Source: Diphasiastrum complanatum (Eukaryota > Streptophyta > Lycopodiopsida > Lycopodiales > Lycopodiaceae). Taken from it: a stretch of DNA of 64,000 bases. The position numbers were made by a program, and so were the translations under genes. The notes under the pieces were generated by a model. It did no database searches and was not told the origin of the DNA. It saw nothing but the letters and a program-made list of their open reading frames with translations. Below, in pieces: positions 49,313 through 59,744 of the stretch. The stretch covers positions 19,359,783 through 19,423,782 of the forward strand of contig CM055109.1 in NCBI GenBank assembly GCA_029204225.1. The letters are read 5' to 3'. Within the stretch, counting starts at the first letter, position 1. Each line of letters begins with the position of its first letter.

Positions 49313-49974
49313 GCTATCCAAGTTCATAATACGAAAATCTAGCGGCTCAACATAATCTTGGATCCGAAGCGGCAGCTGAGGAACAAGCTAATCCCAAGCT
49401 TGCCGATCTTCCCCCGACGCCATTTTCACCACGTACAAGTGATTACTTGGCACGGTAGCCGCCCTGAGCTTGTGCGCCAGTTTAGCATTTATGAAGTTAT
49501 GTGTGGTACCACGCCGCCAATGCTCAAAATCATCCAACACCGGAAGAAAAGCCGTTTTAAAGGCTTCTTGAAAGGCATCCCATGTAGAAGAGGCAGTAGC
49601 CCTCTCCTTCAGATCCTACCACCATGTAAACGCCTTTCCACATAAGAGCATGAGAGCAGAGGCGATCTTCGTACTGTCAGGCGCATCGTGCATGGAAAAA
49701 TGAATATTCCATCGATCTAGCCATGACAATACCACATCGGGAAGTCGGTCTTCTTTTCACCCGAAAAGAATTCTGGATTAAACATTGGATATATGCCAAC
49801 GGACCGCGAGTGCGTCGAAGAACGCAACTCTTGCTCGGCCGCGACATGTTTGGCCTGCATTTCTAAAATTTGGTTTTGCAGCAGATATAGGGCCTGTACA
49901 AGCTAGTTAGTGTCTACATCAGGAGGAGAAGGTAGTGAAGACGGTCCTTCACTCGAGGGCATAGCAGAGTCCAT
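49313..49974 (-). pseudogene. G2 gag and protease remnant
   Basis: ATG at 49974 opens MDSAMPSSEGPSSLPSPPDV, then a coiled part (LLQNQILEMQAKHVAAEQEL), then in shifted frames W-x-x-WLDRWNIHFSMHDAPD, the gag core (DAFQEAFKTAFLPVLDDFEH) and NIILGKEWF, the end of a gypsy protease. Directly after it the integrase begins, so a deletion removed about 2 kb of RT/RNase H. Confidence 0.75.
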
Positions 49975-51152
49975 GGCGCTCTAAGAAAGGAGGCAAAGAA
50001 AAAACTGCAAAGGCTTCGCAACAAAAGGACTTAGAGAACTTGAGACCACTACTCAAGGAAACTAAGCCACAATAAGCACCTCAATGATGGAAATGGAGCA
50101 TTTACCCTCCATCCCACTTCTTTTCCTTCCAAAAAAGCCTTGCTGGGTGGCGGGCCTTATGGTCGCCACCTAACAAGCACATGGGCTCCTAAAACAAGTG
50201 GCATCCCCTTATGGGGTCCACCTACCCTCAATTCACATGGCCACCATCCTCCCTACACCACCTCACCCAAGGGTCACTTGGGTCAAGTCCCCACCCACCT
50301 TTTGGGTCATCGCCTTGACCTCATGGCCTTATGGCCCAAAGACACACCTTAATCTCCTCTAAGGCTTGTCCTTAGACTTAGGAGAAGGTGCTGGTACAAC
50401 CGTACGTTCATGAGGAGAAGGTGAAGGAAAAAACTTCAAATTTTCTTCCCAAAAGTGAAAAGAATGAAGGATTTGTCTTTTTTTTTTTTTTGTGCAAGTG
50501 GAGAGGTGGATTAAACCCACGAAAGAGTCTAAGAAAGATAGAAGGAAGGGCACATAGGTCTGTACTTGCAGGAAGTACAACGTGCAAGTAAGGTGTACTT
50601 TTCTATTACTTTCCCCCTTTCCTAAAAAATTTATATGAGAAAGCTATGGTTTAAAATAGCTTCATGTATTTTCAAACTTAGAAAATAAACCTTTCAACCT
50701 TAGTCTTGAACTTAGAAATTCAAGGTTAAGTTTATTTTATAACTTGCAGGCTTTACCAAGGTTTTTTTTTTTGTAAAACTTTTACAAAACTTTGAAAACT
50801 TAAATAATAAGTTTTAACATGTACTTTATAAAGTACACAATAATTTAGACACAAAGTTTAAAAAGTTTAAGAAACTTTGAGCTGCAAGTTCATTTTTACA
50901 AAGCTTAACTTGCTTTGTAACTTGATATCACATCACAAGCAAGAATAAAGAGTACTTTGTAAAAGTACAAGGTGATAAGATGGGATTAAATCCCCTTCCC
51001 AACTGAACGATCACTTTGAAGACAACCAGCGGCTGCTGTCTTTTTGCAAGCCAGGCCTAAGATAGCTGTCTGTGCAGCCTGCGGCTGCTATCCGTGACAA
51101 AAATTTGTCAGAAGGCCGTACGGACTCGCGCGTGCAGGCGCGCAGGTGCCTG

Positions 51153-51186
<34 letters not shown>

Positions 51187-51493
51187 CATTATGCAAAACT
51201 CTAAATGCAAGAAACGTTTCAACTTCCAAGTCCCAAAATAAGGCCAGAAAACGAAATCAGCTTTTGAAGTTTGTAAAATCGTAAAAAATTCAAAAAAAAA
51301 CCGACTACTACCACCATAGCTAGCAAAGGTGGTTCGTTTTCAATCAAAACAACCTCGGATTGAGACAAACCAAAAAACAAAGTTGTTCAGATTGATTCAA
51401 CGAAATCAACTTAGCTTTCAAAAACATCAGCTTAAAGCTAAACCAACCAAAAACGTAAGTTAGAGCGATTGCACCTTATTCACAATGATCGGT
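49975..51493 (-). other. G2 leader, non-coding
   Basis: About 1.5 kb between primer site and gag. Contains a T14 run (50478-50491, +), an (AT)13 tract (51157-51183) and T-rich blocks. No gene recognised. Confidence 0.5.
51157..51183. repeat. (AT)n microsatellite
   Basis: About 13 AT units following a short GC-rich stretch. Confidence 0.95.
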
Positions 51494-51842
51494 GGCTCTG
51501 ATACCAACTGTTAAAATCCTCATCATCGTGTTGGTCATTGCTAAAGCACAAACAGGTGACGAACGCTATGTTACCACCCAACCATAGAGGTACTGCCACC
51601 CCACCCCCATGCACTGGAGCTACAGACCACCATCAAGCAAGCTCGGATCTCATGTAAGCCATGGTGTCCCATACCACCATGCCTTACCCTCGACCCTCGC
51701 CTACCTACATCCTGAGGCCTAGATACTCGTCCTGACCTGACCACCAATGGAAGAGCTCTTCATTCTCCTGAAGAGAATGAATACGAAGCTCATGGAGATC
51801 CACCTCTATATACATAGTCCAGGTGGATCATCTCCCTCCACA
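51494..51842 (-). mobile_element. G2 primer site and 5' LTR
   Basis: On the minus strand TGGTATCAGAGCC (51506-51494) is an initiator-Met primer site. The LTR ends CA at 51509 and includes a TATATA box (about 51807-51814). The outer border, TGTGGAGGGAG at about 51842, is inferred because the protease reading of G3 stops there. About 330 bp. Confidence 0.6.
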
Positions 51843-52670
51843 GGAGTCACGCATGACCAATGACACGCGACAATTGTGCACATTGACGCGGGTCCATAAC
51901 AACGAGTCACTGCGTGCCAATGAGACATTGACATGTGGCACCCAAAAGACCTGTAGCTCCAGTTCAGCGTTCCGTCCCATTACTGAGACCGTCACCTCAA
52001 GGTTCCTATTACGTATCCTTATGGGTACGTAACAATAGGTGTCTTCTTCGGTGGTCTCTATGAGGCATCGGTTGGAATCAGCACAGTCCATTGTGGCTAA
52101 TGCGTGACCCCAATTGATGATATCGATTGAGCGTGTATAGTGTCTTTTCGCCATGATAGAAACACTATCGGAAGCGTCATAGGTTGTGGATGACCAATCA
52201 TCACTTACCTTGGTTGGCTTAACGTGGCCTGTAGAGTCAACGGTGACTCTCTTATCGTTATTGCCAAAGGTTATCTTACTTTGTTTCCAATCTTGGACGA
52301 CTTCTGCCATCTGCAGCCAGGGCGTACCAAGAAGGACTTGGTATGTATGTACATCTTCTGGTAGATTTAGTATAACACATTCGATGGTGAATTTGATGCT
52401 TGCAATACGAACTGGGAGATTCGATAAATGCCCTGTAGGGTCAGTGACTCTTTGATCTGCCATGCGTAACTTGTACCGTGGTAGATCTAACTGGGAAAAA
52501 CCCCATGACTTTGCTAGTGACAAAGCCATAATGTTTTGTCTGATCCACTATCTAAGATAGCAGATACTAATGTAGCAACACTGATATTCATCAAATTCAT
52601 AGAAATCTGAAGTATGTCTGAAACTTCCGCCGGTTTTCGCTTCATCTTGTACGTCGAACAGCTGAAAACT
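51843..52670 (-). pseudogene. gypsy G3 protease fragment
   Basis: Upstream VAT-LVSAILDSGSDKTLW holds the active site DSGSD (about 52545). A frameshift follows; then ALSLAKSWGFSQLDLPRYKL, RIASIKFTIECVILNLPEDV, VLLGTPWLQMAEVVQDW and an extended linker (DDWSSTTYDASDS, HALATMDCADSN), all laid out like the G1 protease. The frame runs into the G2 LTR, so G2 probably inserted here, though no TSD could be confirmed. Confidence 0.8.
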
Positions 52671-52835
52671 TCTATGGATATAGCCTTTGAGGCCCGTGAA
52701 GGATTTTATGGCACTATAGAATGGCATGGTGATCTGAACTTACAGGAGTTCAGAGAAAACTTCTAGTCCCTGTAGGGGAATATAAATGGAATTGCTTACA
52801 TTACCATAGGTTACTTTGACCCAAAAGGTTGAGAT

Positions 52836-53229
52836 TTGTGTAACCATGGTCATTTATTATATTAGGCCTACTAGGTAAGTTAGTATGAAATTAACTTGGT
52901 AGAGACTCATGGGTCCACTAGGCCTAATTGTGACATTAAGTTCGCCAACTTGACATATTGGAGGTACCTTATTTTTTCTATGTAACTTATAGAAAGTTGG
53001 ATAGCCAATAGTCATGAGGTTAGATAGTCATCTTGGACTACATATATGTGTGCATCCCATTTGTATGAGACACTTTTGTAAGCAATACTAACTGTTCTCC
53101 TTGGCTATCCACGAGTTTCTACAAGAGGGTTTCTAGCCATCTCTCTCTTTCTTTTGAGAATGCTTTGTGTGATTGAATAGTTAAGATCTCGGATCCTTAG
53201 GCTTCTATTTTCTACATGTTATCAAAGCC
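52836..53229 (+). mobile_element. copia C5 5' LTR and primer site
   Basis: A TG..CA block ending TTTTCTACA at 53216, followed by TGTTATCAAAGCC, an initiator-Met primer site with two changes. The left border (about 52829-52836) is a guess. It leads through a 590-base leader to a copia gag. Confidence 0.45.
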
Positions 53230-53819
53230 TTTAGGTAATCAGATTGCTTGCAGGAGGGCACCCAATAGGAAGCTTAATTATTTCCCTTTTGATAGCAGAA
53301 AATCATCAAGCTGCTGATTTTTGCAGGAGAAGAATCTGTTCATCTTCTTATAACTTTTTTACAGGAAATTGCAGGGCACCTTCACCTATTTGAGAGCAAG
53401 CAGTAGGGCGCCCATGCTCAAACCAATTGCATGTGATCTTGACTCAATCACATGCTGAAAATTTCAAATTTACTTCTTAAATGAAGATACATGTGTTTTA
53501 CACACATTTCTTGCTGAAATTTCCCTGTTGGTGAGCTTGGAGTAGGGCGCTACCATCAGCTCTATATGCACATAGTGTGCACTCTTTTTAGCCACAAATT
53601 TCTGGTTTTGGTTTAGGCTTCATTTGAAGTCTACCTATTTGTGAGCATTCTGTTTTTTGTGCAGAGATCAGCCACCTATTTCATTACTTGTTGAGCAAAT
53701 TGCATGTGGAGTATTGCAATCTATTGTACTCATAATTTCAGCTTTGAGGTTGCTGCCCTTTGAGTAGATTTTGACGTGGAAAGTCTATTTCCTATCTACT
53801 ACAAGCTGATTTTTCTGTT

Positions 53820-54420
53820 ATGGCTAAAGAATCGAAGTCTATTGGTTCTTTATTTAATGAAGATAGCCTGGATGGCACAAACTATTCCTTGTGGTGCTAC
53901 ATGATAAAGAACCTTCTAATTGCTAAAGGTTTGTGAGAAGTAGTTAATGGTGATGAAGAAAGGCCACCTACCTTGGCACCTATTACACCATCTAGAACAA
54001 CTACTTCTTCAACTACGGAGGTATCTTCCGATGAGCAAAAGAAGTGGGATCGACGAGATGCACAAGCACATTCCGTCATTGAAGAGATCTATTCTTTCAC
54101 ATATTAGATCATGCAAGACTTCCAAAAGTGCTTGGGAGACTCTTGCAAAGATGTTTCAAGTAAAGAATGCGGCAAAAGTGGTATATCTTAGAAATCAACT
54201 TTTTATCTTAAAGATGCAAAAAGGTGATTTGCTTACAAACCACTTGACGAAGATCAAGGATCTTCGAGAGGAGCTTCTTAGTATTGATGAGGTGATTGAG
54301 AACTCACAATTTGTATCTATTACTCTCAACTCTCTTCCTAATTCTTACCTTCCATTTGTGTCATCATTGAGCATTTCTCTTAGGGGACAGCAGATCTGCT
54401 TCGACGAACTTGTTGGCTGA
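53820..54420 (+). pseudogene. C5 copia gag, truncated
   Basis: ATG 53820: AKESKSIGSLFNEDSLDGTN then NYSLWCYMIKNLLIAKGL, TGA at 53935, and the frame changes at about 54020. The second half reads RSCKTSKSAWETLAKMFQVK, LRNQLFILKMQKGDLLTNHL, IKDLREELLSIDEVIENSQF, typical UBN2 gag. It ends in TGA at 54418-54420 next to a microsatellite; nothing of the element follows. Confidence 0.85.
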
Positions 54421-54436
54421 TTCTACCTCTTCTTCC

Positions 54437-54440
<4 letters not shown>

Positions 54441-54483
<43 letters not shown>
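54441..54483. repeat. (CT)n microsatellite
   Basis: About 21 CT units at the broken end of C5. Confidence 0.97.
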
Positions 54484-54485
<2 letters not shown>

Positions 54486-54735
54486 GAGTTACTCTTCTTG
54501 GTTCATTACCCATCAGGCAGAAGGTTTGGCGTTGTAGTATGGATTATCCAGCCTGTCAGTGGATTCACGGTTATCGTTGTCTCTTGAAACGCACTCACAT
54601 CACATGAAAATGCAAGCCACGATGCTCAACAAGGATCACAATGCAGCAAGCGAATTCAAAGTCACCAACAAAAATCGTTTTATGACATAAATAGTATGTT
54701 CTCAAGTTGGAACTATTTGCATCCAAACTTTGGAG

Positions 54736-55550
54736 CACAGTTGCATAGAAACACGTTCCTGGAGAAAAACGTTTCCATAAACACAATTCTGGTACAGAAT
54801 CGCAAAAAAAAAAAAACTTTTTTTTGGAAAAATAGCTTATGGCTGAATTTTTTTTAAGGGAGACCAACGTTTTGCCTCCCAAAAGTGTAGTAGATAGGGC
54901 ACAAACATATCTATTTGGTAGCTATTTGGTTGTTATTTGCTATGGTTCTCAGTAATTGTTAATGCTACAGTTTGGGCTACTAACCTATAGATGATAATCA
55001 CTTTTGCAATCATTTCACTTGAGATGTGAGTGCAATGTGCACACAGTTGGGGCATAAATATTGCCATTATCGACGCGCATTTGGACCCCCATTTTTATCT
55101 TTGGGGGGGTGCAGGGGGGGGCAGCGCCCCCCCTGCTACTGTCGTCGGGGGGGTCCAGGGGGGGCCGGGGGGCAATGCCCCCCCGAAGCAAAAAGCGAGG
55201 TACAATTGCTCTACAGTTCTCTGTCTTTGTCCCACTGGAACCATCTGTGATCGTAACGAACAGGCTAGAGGTTAGTTTTGAATTTTTATCCATGACAAAA
55301 CCCAACATGGATTAATGCACCTAAACTTGACCGAATTGTATAAAAAAAAATGCTCGGCAACATACATAAAAAAAATGGCCTTAATTAGAGCTTTCATCTG
55401 ATACCCATATTGCCCACAAAAAAATCAGAAAAAAAAAAAATTCAAAAATAATAAAATAATAATAAAAAACACGAAACACTCCCAAAATCCAAAAACACGT
55501 TTCTAAACCGCATTTCTGATCCGGTTTCCAAAAACGCAAGTGCAACTATG
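54736..55550 (-). mobile_element. hAT-like non-autonomous transposon, copy B (inverted relative to A)
   Basis: 815 bp with ends CACAGTTGCA and TGCAACTATG and 8-bp flanks CTTTGGAG (54728-54735) and CTTTGGGC (55551-55558). Shared with copy A in reverse: TTTGCTATGGTTCTCA, the GC core (about 55083-55190) with G runs up to 8, GTGATCGTAACGAACAG, CCATGTTGGGTT-type block, CATCTGATACCCATATTGCCC. AAACG motifs near both ends (54748, 54769, 55496, 55531). No coding sequence. Confidence 0.8.
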
Positions 55551-57359
55551 CTTTGGGCTATGATTGCTCATAAGTAGTGAATACAATGCAATTGACATAA
55601 GTCTTGCAGCTAAAAGAAATAGGTGGAGTGCATGAATGTTGTGAGAACAAGCTCATTGATTTTTGTTACATCTGGTCCACGTGAGATAGAACCATACTTT
55701 GTCATATGATTACAAGGCTGCTTTTGTTAGGATGTTGATTCTTTTCCCACTTTTACATCTTAACAAACTACTAGCTTCTACATTGCAGGATGAGCATTTG
55801 GATTCTCAAGTGCCTCTTGCTAGCCATTCATCTCTAACATCTTTAACACTTTGACTACATTGAGCCAATATCACAAATCCAAGTCTTTACCTCTTTCCCC
55901 AGATCATTTTATATTTATCAAATTTTTGGATCATGATTTTCCTCCCCCCAATAGGCTTGGATATCTTTTTATCCCTCCACATGGTGAAGCCTTGTCTTCA
56001 CGTGCCTGTGTCCATCTCCAATCATGATAGATTCATCTGGCTCTATGCTCAGGAAGGCCTATTTCCTAAAGTGACATGTCATGAAAGCCTTTGTAACTGG
56101 CAACGATTGGATTTCTTATTTGGTAACCAGGGTAGCTAGAGCCAAGGTTGCATTCCAGCTCAGAAACAGACAAAGTAGCTTTCGAATTTTGGACTACGTT
56201 ATCGGTGATTCAACCATTCATGCTGACACCAATCGCTTCAAGTGTAGAAGCTTGAGGCTGTTACGGAAAAATTATGTATTGGAAAATTAGGCAAAATGGA
56301 GAATGAAAAGGTGCATGTGCAACTTGAAGAATTTTTTTACTTTCAGCTGGTTTAACACTAGATGGGAGTGCTCAGACCCACCAAACAATGCAAGCAGCAG
56401 TTTGCCAAGTTTAAAAACAAAGAAGAGATCTTGTACACAAAAGCTTCAAAATACTGCCATGTTGCTGTCAATCCATAACCAAGTTTAAGTTCTTTTCTAA
56501 ATAAGTTTTGTGCATTGTGCAGGGATAACTAAGAAACCACCACTCAGATTTTCTATGATCATGATGTTAGCAGATAACAGGCCCTTTCAAATCAACTTAA
56601 GCATCTAATAAGGATTGAATTTTGCCTAAAATATCAGTTGCTTTGATTCTCTGGGAGAGACTATTTCGGACACTCAACTTCGTTGTCCATTCAGAGATGC
56701 AATTTTGAGTCTCTTTTATTAAATATGAGTCTAGCAATACTGAGTGATTATAAACTTTTGTCAAGCCTTTTACTTGCATGACTTTCAAAACTGGTAGACT
56801 GCATGCCAGCCTTTCATTCTGTTTATTTTCCAACCTTCTATTCTGCTTTGGTTTGAAGTTTGATGTAGTGCCTCAGGTGACCGAACCAATTAATTAGAGT
56901 ACAGTTCTGTGCATACTGCATTAGTCAAATATACTCATTTCACAGTAAGGAACAACACCCAGAAATACGAATGAAGAGAGACCGCAATTTTCAGGAGTGG
57001 AAAAGTTGAGCTCTACAGCTGTATTGGCATAGAGACAAACCAATCATCTTGTATAAAAATATCAATCCACGATCATTATCTAAGGTATGATGCATTTGAG
57101 GACGATCGACGTTATGTAAGTAGAAAACCATGAATGTCAAAGGTGAAAGGGTCCAAAATTTTCAAGAGTGAAAGAGTTGAGCTCTACATCTACATTAGCA
57201 TGAAGACAAACCACCCACCTCATATAGAAAAAAATATCCATCCTACATCTTTTTCTAAGGTGTAATTACTAATGCATATGAGGATGATCAAGATCATGTA
57301 GACAGAAAACAATGAATGTAAAGGCGAGGCGCCATCCCTATTGCAGGAAATATCTCTTA
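55551..57359. other. mostly unassigned; a possible minus-strand exon at 56594-56850
   Basis: The minus frame 56850-56594 reads QNERLACSLPVLKVMQVKGL, then LDSYLIKETQNCISEWTTKL, and ends in a TAA. Its composition is protein-like, but I recognise no family. It could be a further exon of the minus-strand locus at 57.4-58.2 kb. A repeated block (agtg(a/g)aa(a)gttgagctctaca at about 56996 and 57167) marks a diverged 165-bp tandem duplication (56950-57115 / 57116-57300). Confidence 0.4.
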
Positions 57360-57689
57360 CTATTTTGGAAAAAGAAAGTCACTTTCTAGCTCACCTGATG
57401 ACAGCTCCAGCACCACTAGTTTCCTCCAACACACTATATGCTCTCCTTGCTGAGAATCTGTCTTGAGTACAATCTTTCCATGCTGTGCATGCAGTATGCA
57501 GGGTTTCAGCGAGCGCTGAGAAGGTATAATAGCTAGCCCTTCAAGAAAGCCAAAAATGAATCCTCTGCCAATACTAGGTGGTAGAGGCTTTTCGTTTACT
57601 TTCTGCCAAAAAGCTTTGTATTCCTTTTGGTAGAAATTCTTCAAACCTATTGGGAGCATTTCATTCTTATCTGTTGCTTGAAGAATCTA
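57360..57689 (-). CDS. hypothetical exon or short ORF
   Basis: Minus frame of about 109 codons open from an AG acceptor-like site (TTTAG, about 57687) with ATG at 57659: LKNFYQKEYKAFWQKVNEKP, then PSIGRGFIFGFLEGLAIIPS, SGELESDFLFPK, stop. Composition is that of a real protein, with low Ser/Thr and balanced charge, but I recognise no domain. It lies less than 100 bases downstream of the zinc-ribbon exon on the same strand, so it may be a 3' exon by alternative splicing, a separate gene part, or a relic. Confidence 0.35.
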
Positions 57690-57783
57690 AATCCAAATCT
57701 GCCACTTCGCTGAAAGAAGAACTGACTCTTGCTTTGTAGTTGTGGGAATATTGAATCTTACTTATGAAAAAGGACCAATTGAC

Positions 57784-58174
57784 TTATGCTGAGTAGCCAC
57801 CTGGAAAACTTCCCTCCTCCGGTTGTAATGCTTTGATGTTAACAATGTATAACTTACGCCCAGGCGATCCACCAACTGAGTTTGTTTCCGAGCTGCTCTG
57901 CTCCACTGAGGAGGTTACATATTCTTTTAAATATCCGATGCTTGCTCCACATCTCCCACAAAGAAGCTTAGTTCTCACTCGTTGAAAACCAAATGAAACT
58001 GGTGATTCGAAATAAGGACTGCACTTGACCTCCTCAATCAACCTGAAGCGACTTTCATCTACTGACAAAAATGGCAACACTCCTTTTCTGGATCGTTTAT
58101 GAAACTTAGAGCTAGAGTTTGAAACAACTCGGTTTGAAGAGCTCAGATTTAGGGCGTGTCCACATAAACCGCAA
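57784..58174 (-). CDS. At4g08330-like protein, last exon (partial gene)
   Basis: On the minus strand an acceptor (CTGACAG, 58175-58181) opens an exon starting with the third base of a codon, then CGLCGHALNLSSSNRVVSNS, FLSVDESRFRLIEEVKCSPY, GFQRVRTKLLCGRCGASIGY and KLYIVNIKALQPEEGS; TAA at 57784-57786. Two CX2C pairs suggest a zinc ribbon. The order CG-x-CG, FLS-DESRF, C-PYF, RTKLLC-x2-CG, IKALQP matches the Arabidopsis uncharacterised protein At4g08330 as I remember it; function unknown. The short first exon was not identified. No stop or frameshift, so it may be functional. A donor-like CCAG/GTGGC near 57802 would allow another 3' end. Confidence 0.65.
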
Positions 58175-59744
58175 CTGTCAGATGAGGAAAAAAACCAAAT
58201 GTCAAGAAAACACTAAAATTATTTACTGCAAAATAATGGCAAGTGCATTGTTTGACGAAATGCAAACATTGTTGTAATAAGAATTTTATACCCCTGAAAA
58301 AGGTTCGAGCAAGCCATATTGCCCCATAAACTCCTTAGCCCAAGTAAAACGTATATCAAATTTTTGAATGCAATATGGCCAAAGCCTAACAAAGAGCAAC
58401 GCAGCTCAGCTCCGTGGACTCCAAAGACAAAATCCTAGGTCATATTTCCAAAAGTGTAGCATGAACTATGCACTCATGATGTTGCTACTAATGTTTATGG
58501 CCCATATATAAATATATGCAAGTGATTATCAAAGGATGCTCCAAACCACTCTTCATAAGTGCGCACATCAACAGAATGAGTCCCAATTACATCAGAGTAG
58601 TCAACAACACCTTAATTCAAGTCTTTTTCATTACTAGGCAACTCATGTTAAGGATAGAGATTTCAACATGCTCCAACAAACTTACAAGTAAAAATAACAC
58701 AGGAGATGGATCCAACACACCATTATAGTTATGCAAAATTATCATAAATCAGCAAAAGTTGGTGGTAGCTCTCAGAAATAAATTCTTCTCAACTTTTAAA
58801 ATAACTCGGGATAAAACCATAAGGACAACTATCTAAGGCCCCCTACTTCCTCATCTAAAGGACCCTTTCCAAGTCTTTGCGGCATCCAAAGCTGTTTTCT
58901 TGGGGTACATGGTAGTCAACATACTTTTCTATGTCCCGTATGGGTTCTTGAGATCCATACGCTGCAAGACATTGTTTGAAAACCGACTTGCTCATACAAG
59001 TAACCCAAGACAAGATTCCTATTGTGATGAAACAATAGCCAAACACATGAGAGAGAACACAAATGATGAGAAACTCCAACTATGTCCCATTGTAAATGAG
59101 CTAGAGCACACTACATACTTATAGACTTTGGTATGTGCCAAAAGCAAAACCAAAACCAAAAGCAATTGCCTAATTAACATCTCTATATATGGTAGAAGAA
59201 TCAACCCCTATCTATAGCAATACTTGTGCTCCAAATCAAGCAATAGAATCCCAAACTTGAGTCTACCTAAATTCTAGCTTGACTTTACTAAATATAGGTA
59301 AGGCCCCCTAGAATTAGCAGGCATGGCCAAATAATCCTAATTAATCCTAGATGACAACATTAGGGGTAACAATATGAACATTAACTCTAGCAAAAATATG
59401 GGTCAAGAGAAATACCTATGGTCTTTTGAAATGCTACATTTCACACATGATATTTTAGGTTACTATTAGAGAAATTCATGAGAGAGAGAGAGAGCGCCTT
59501 ATTGGTGTCTTTTAAATGCCAAAAGGCACATAAGACAAAATAAGTACATCTTAAGTATGATAAAAACTAAAGGAGCATATAAATGTCTCCAGAAAATAAA
59601 GTAGATAAATGGAATACACTAGCAAAACTAAGCAAATTTCTGCTCTACTCTCATGATAGATCGATAGATAGATCTGAGAGATGATATAAAGGAAAGTAAT
59701 ATAACTAAAGCTATACAACAACAAATCAAAACTGATATATCATG
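58175..59744. other. no gene recognised
   Basis: Upstream part of the zinc-ribbon locus (promoter and first exon should be here on the minus strand but were not found). The remainder has only short frames and a short GA run at 59479-59493. Confidence 0.4.

Larger units (their letters stand above)
48456..51509 (-). mobile_element. chromodomain gypsy element G2, minus strand, interrupted by C2b
   Basis: On the minus strand: primer site at 51494-51506, long leader, gag from 49974, a fusion of gag/protease remains to integrase at about 49310, integrase C-part and chromodomain down to 48456. It then continues at 33764 once C2b is removed. RT and RNase H are missing through internal deletion. Confidence 0.8.

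Noticed and set aside
58855-59124. Small overlapping frames as a gene upstream of the zinc-ribbon locus
   Set aside because: Both strands are open over the same stretch, with no known motif and no splice context.
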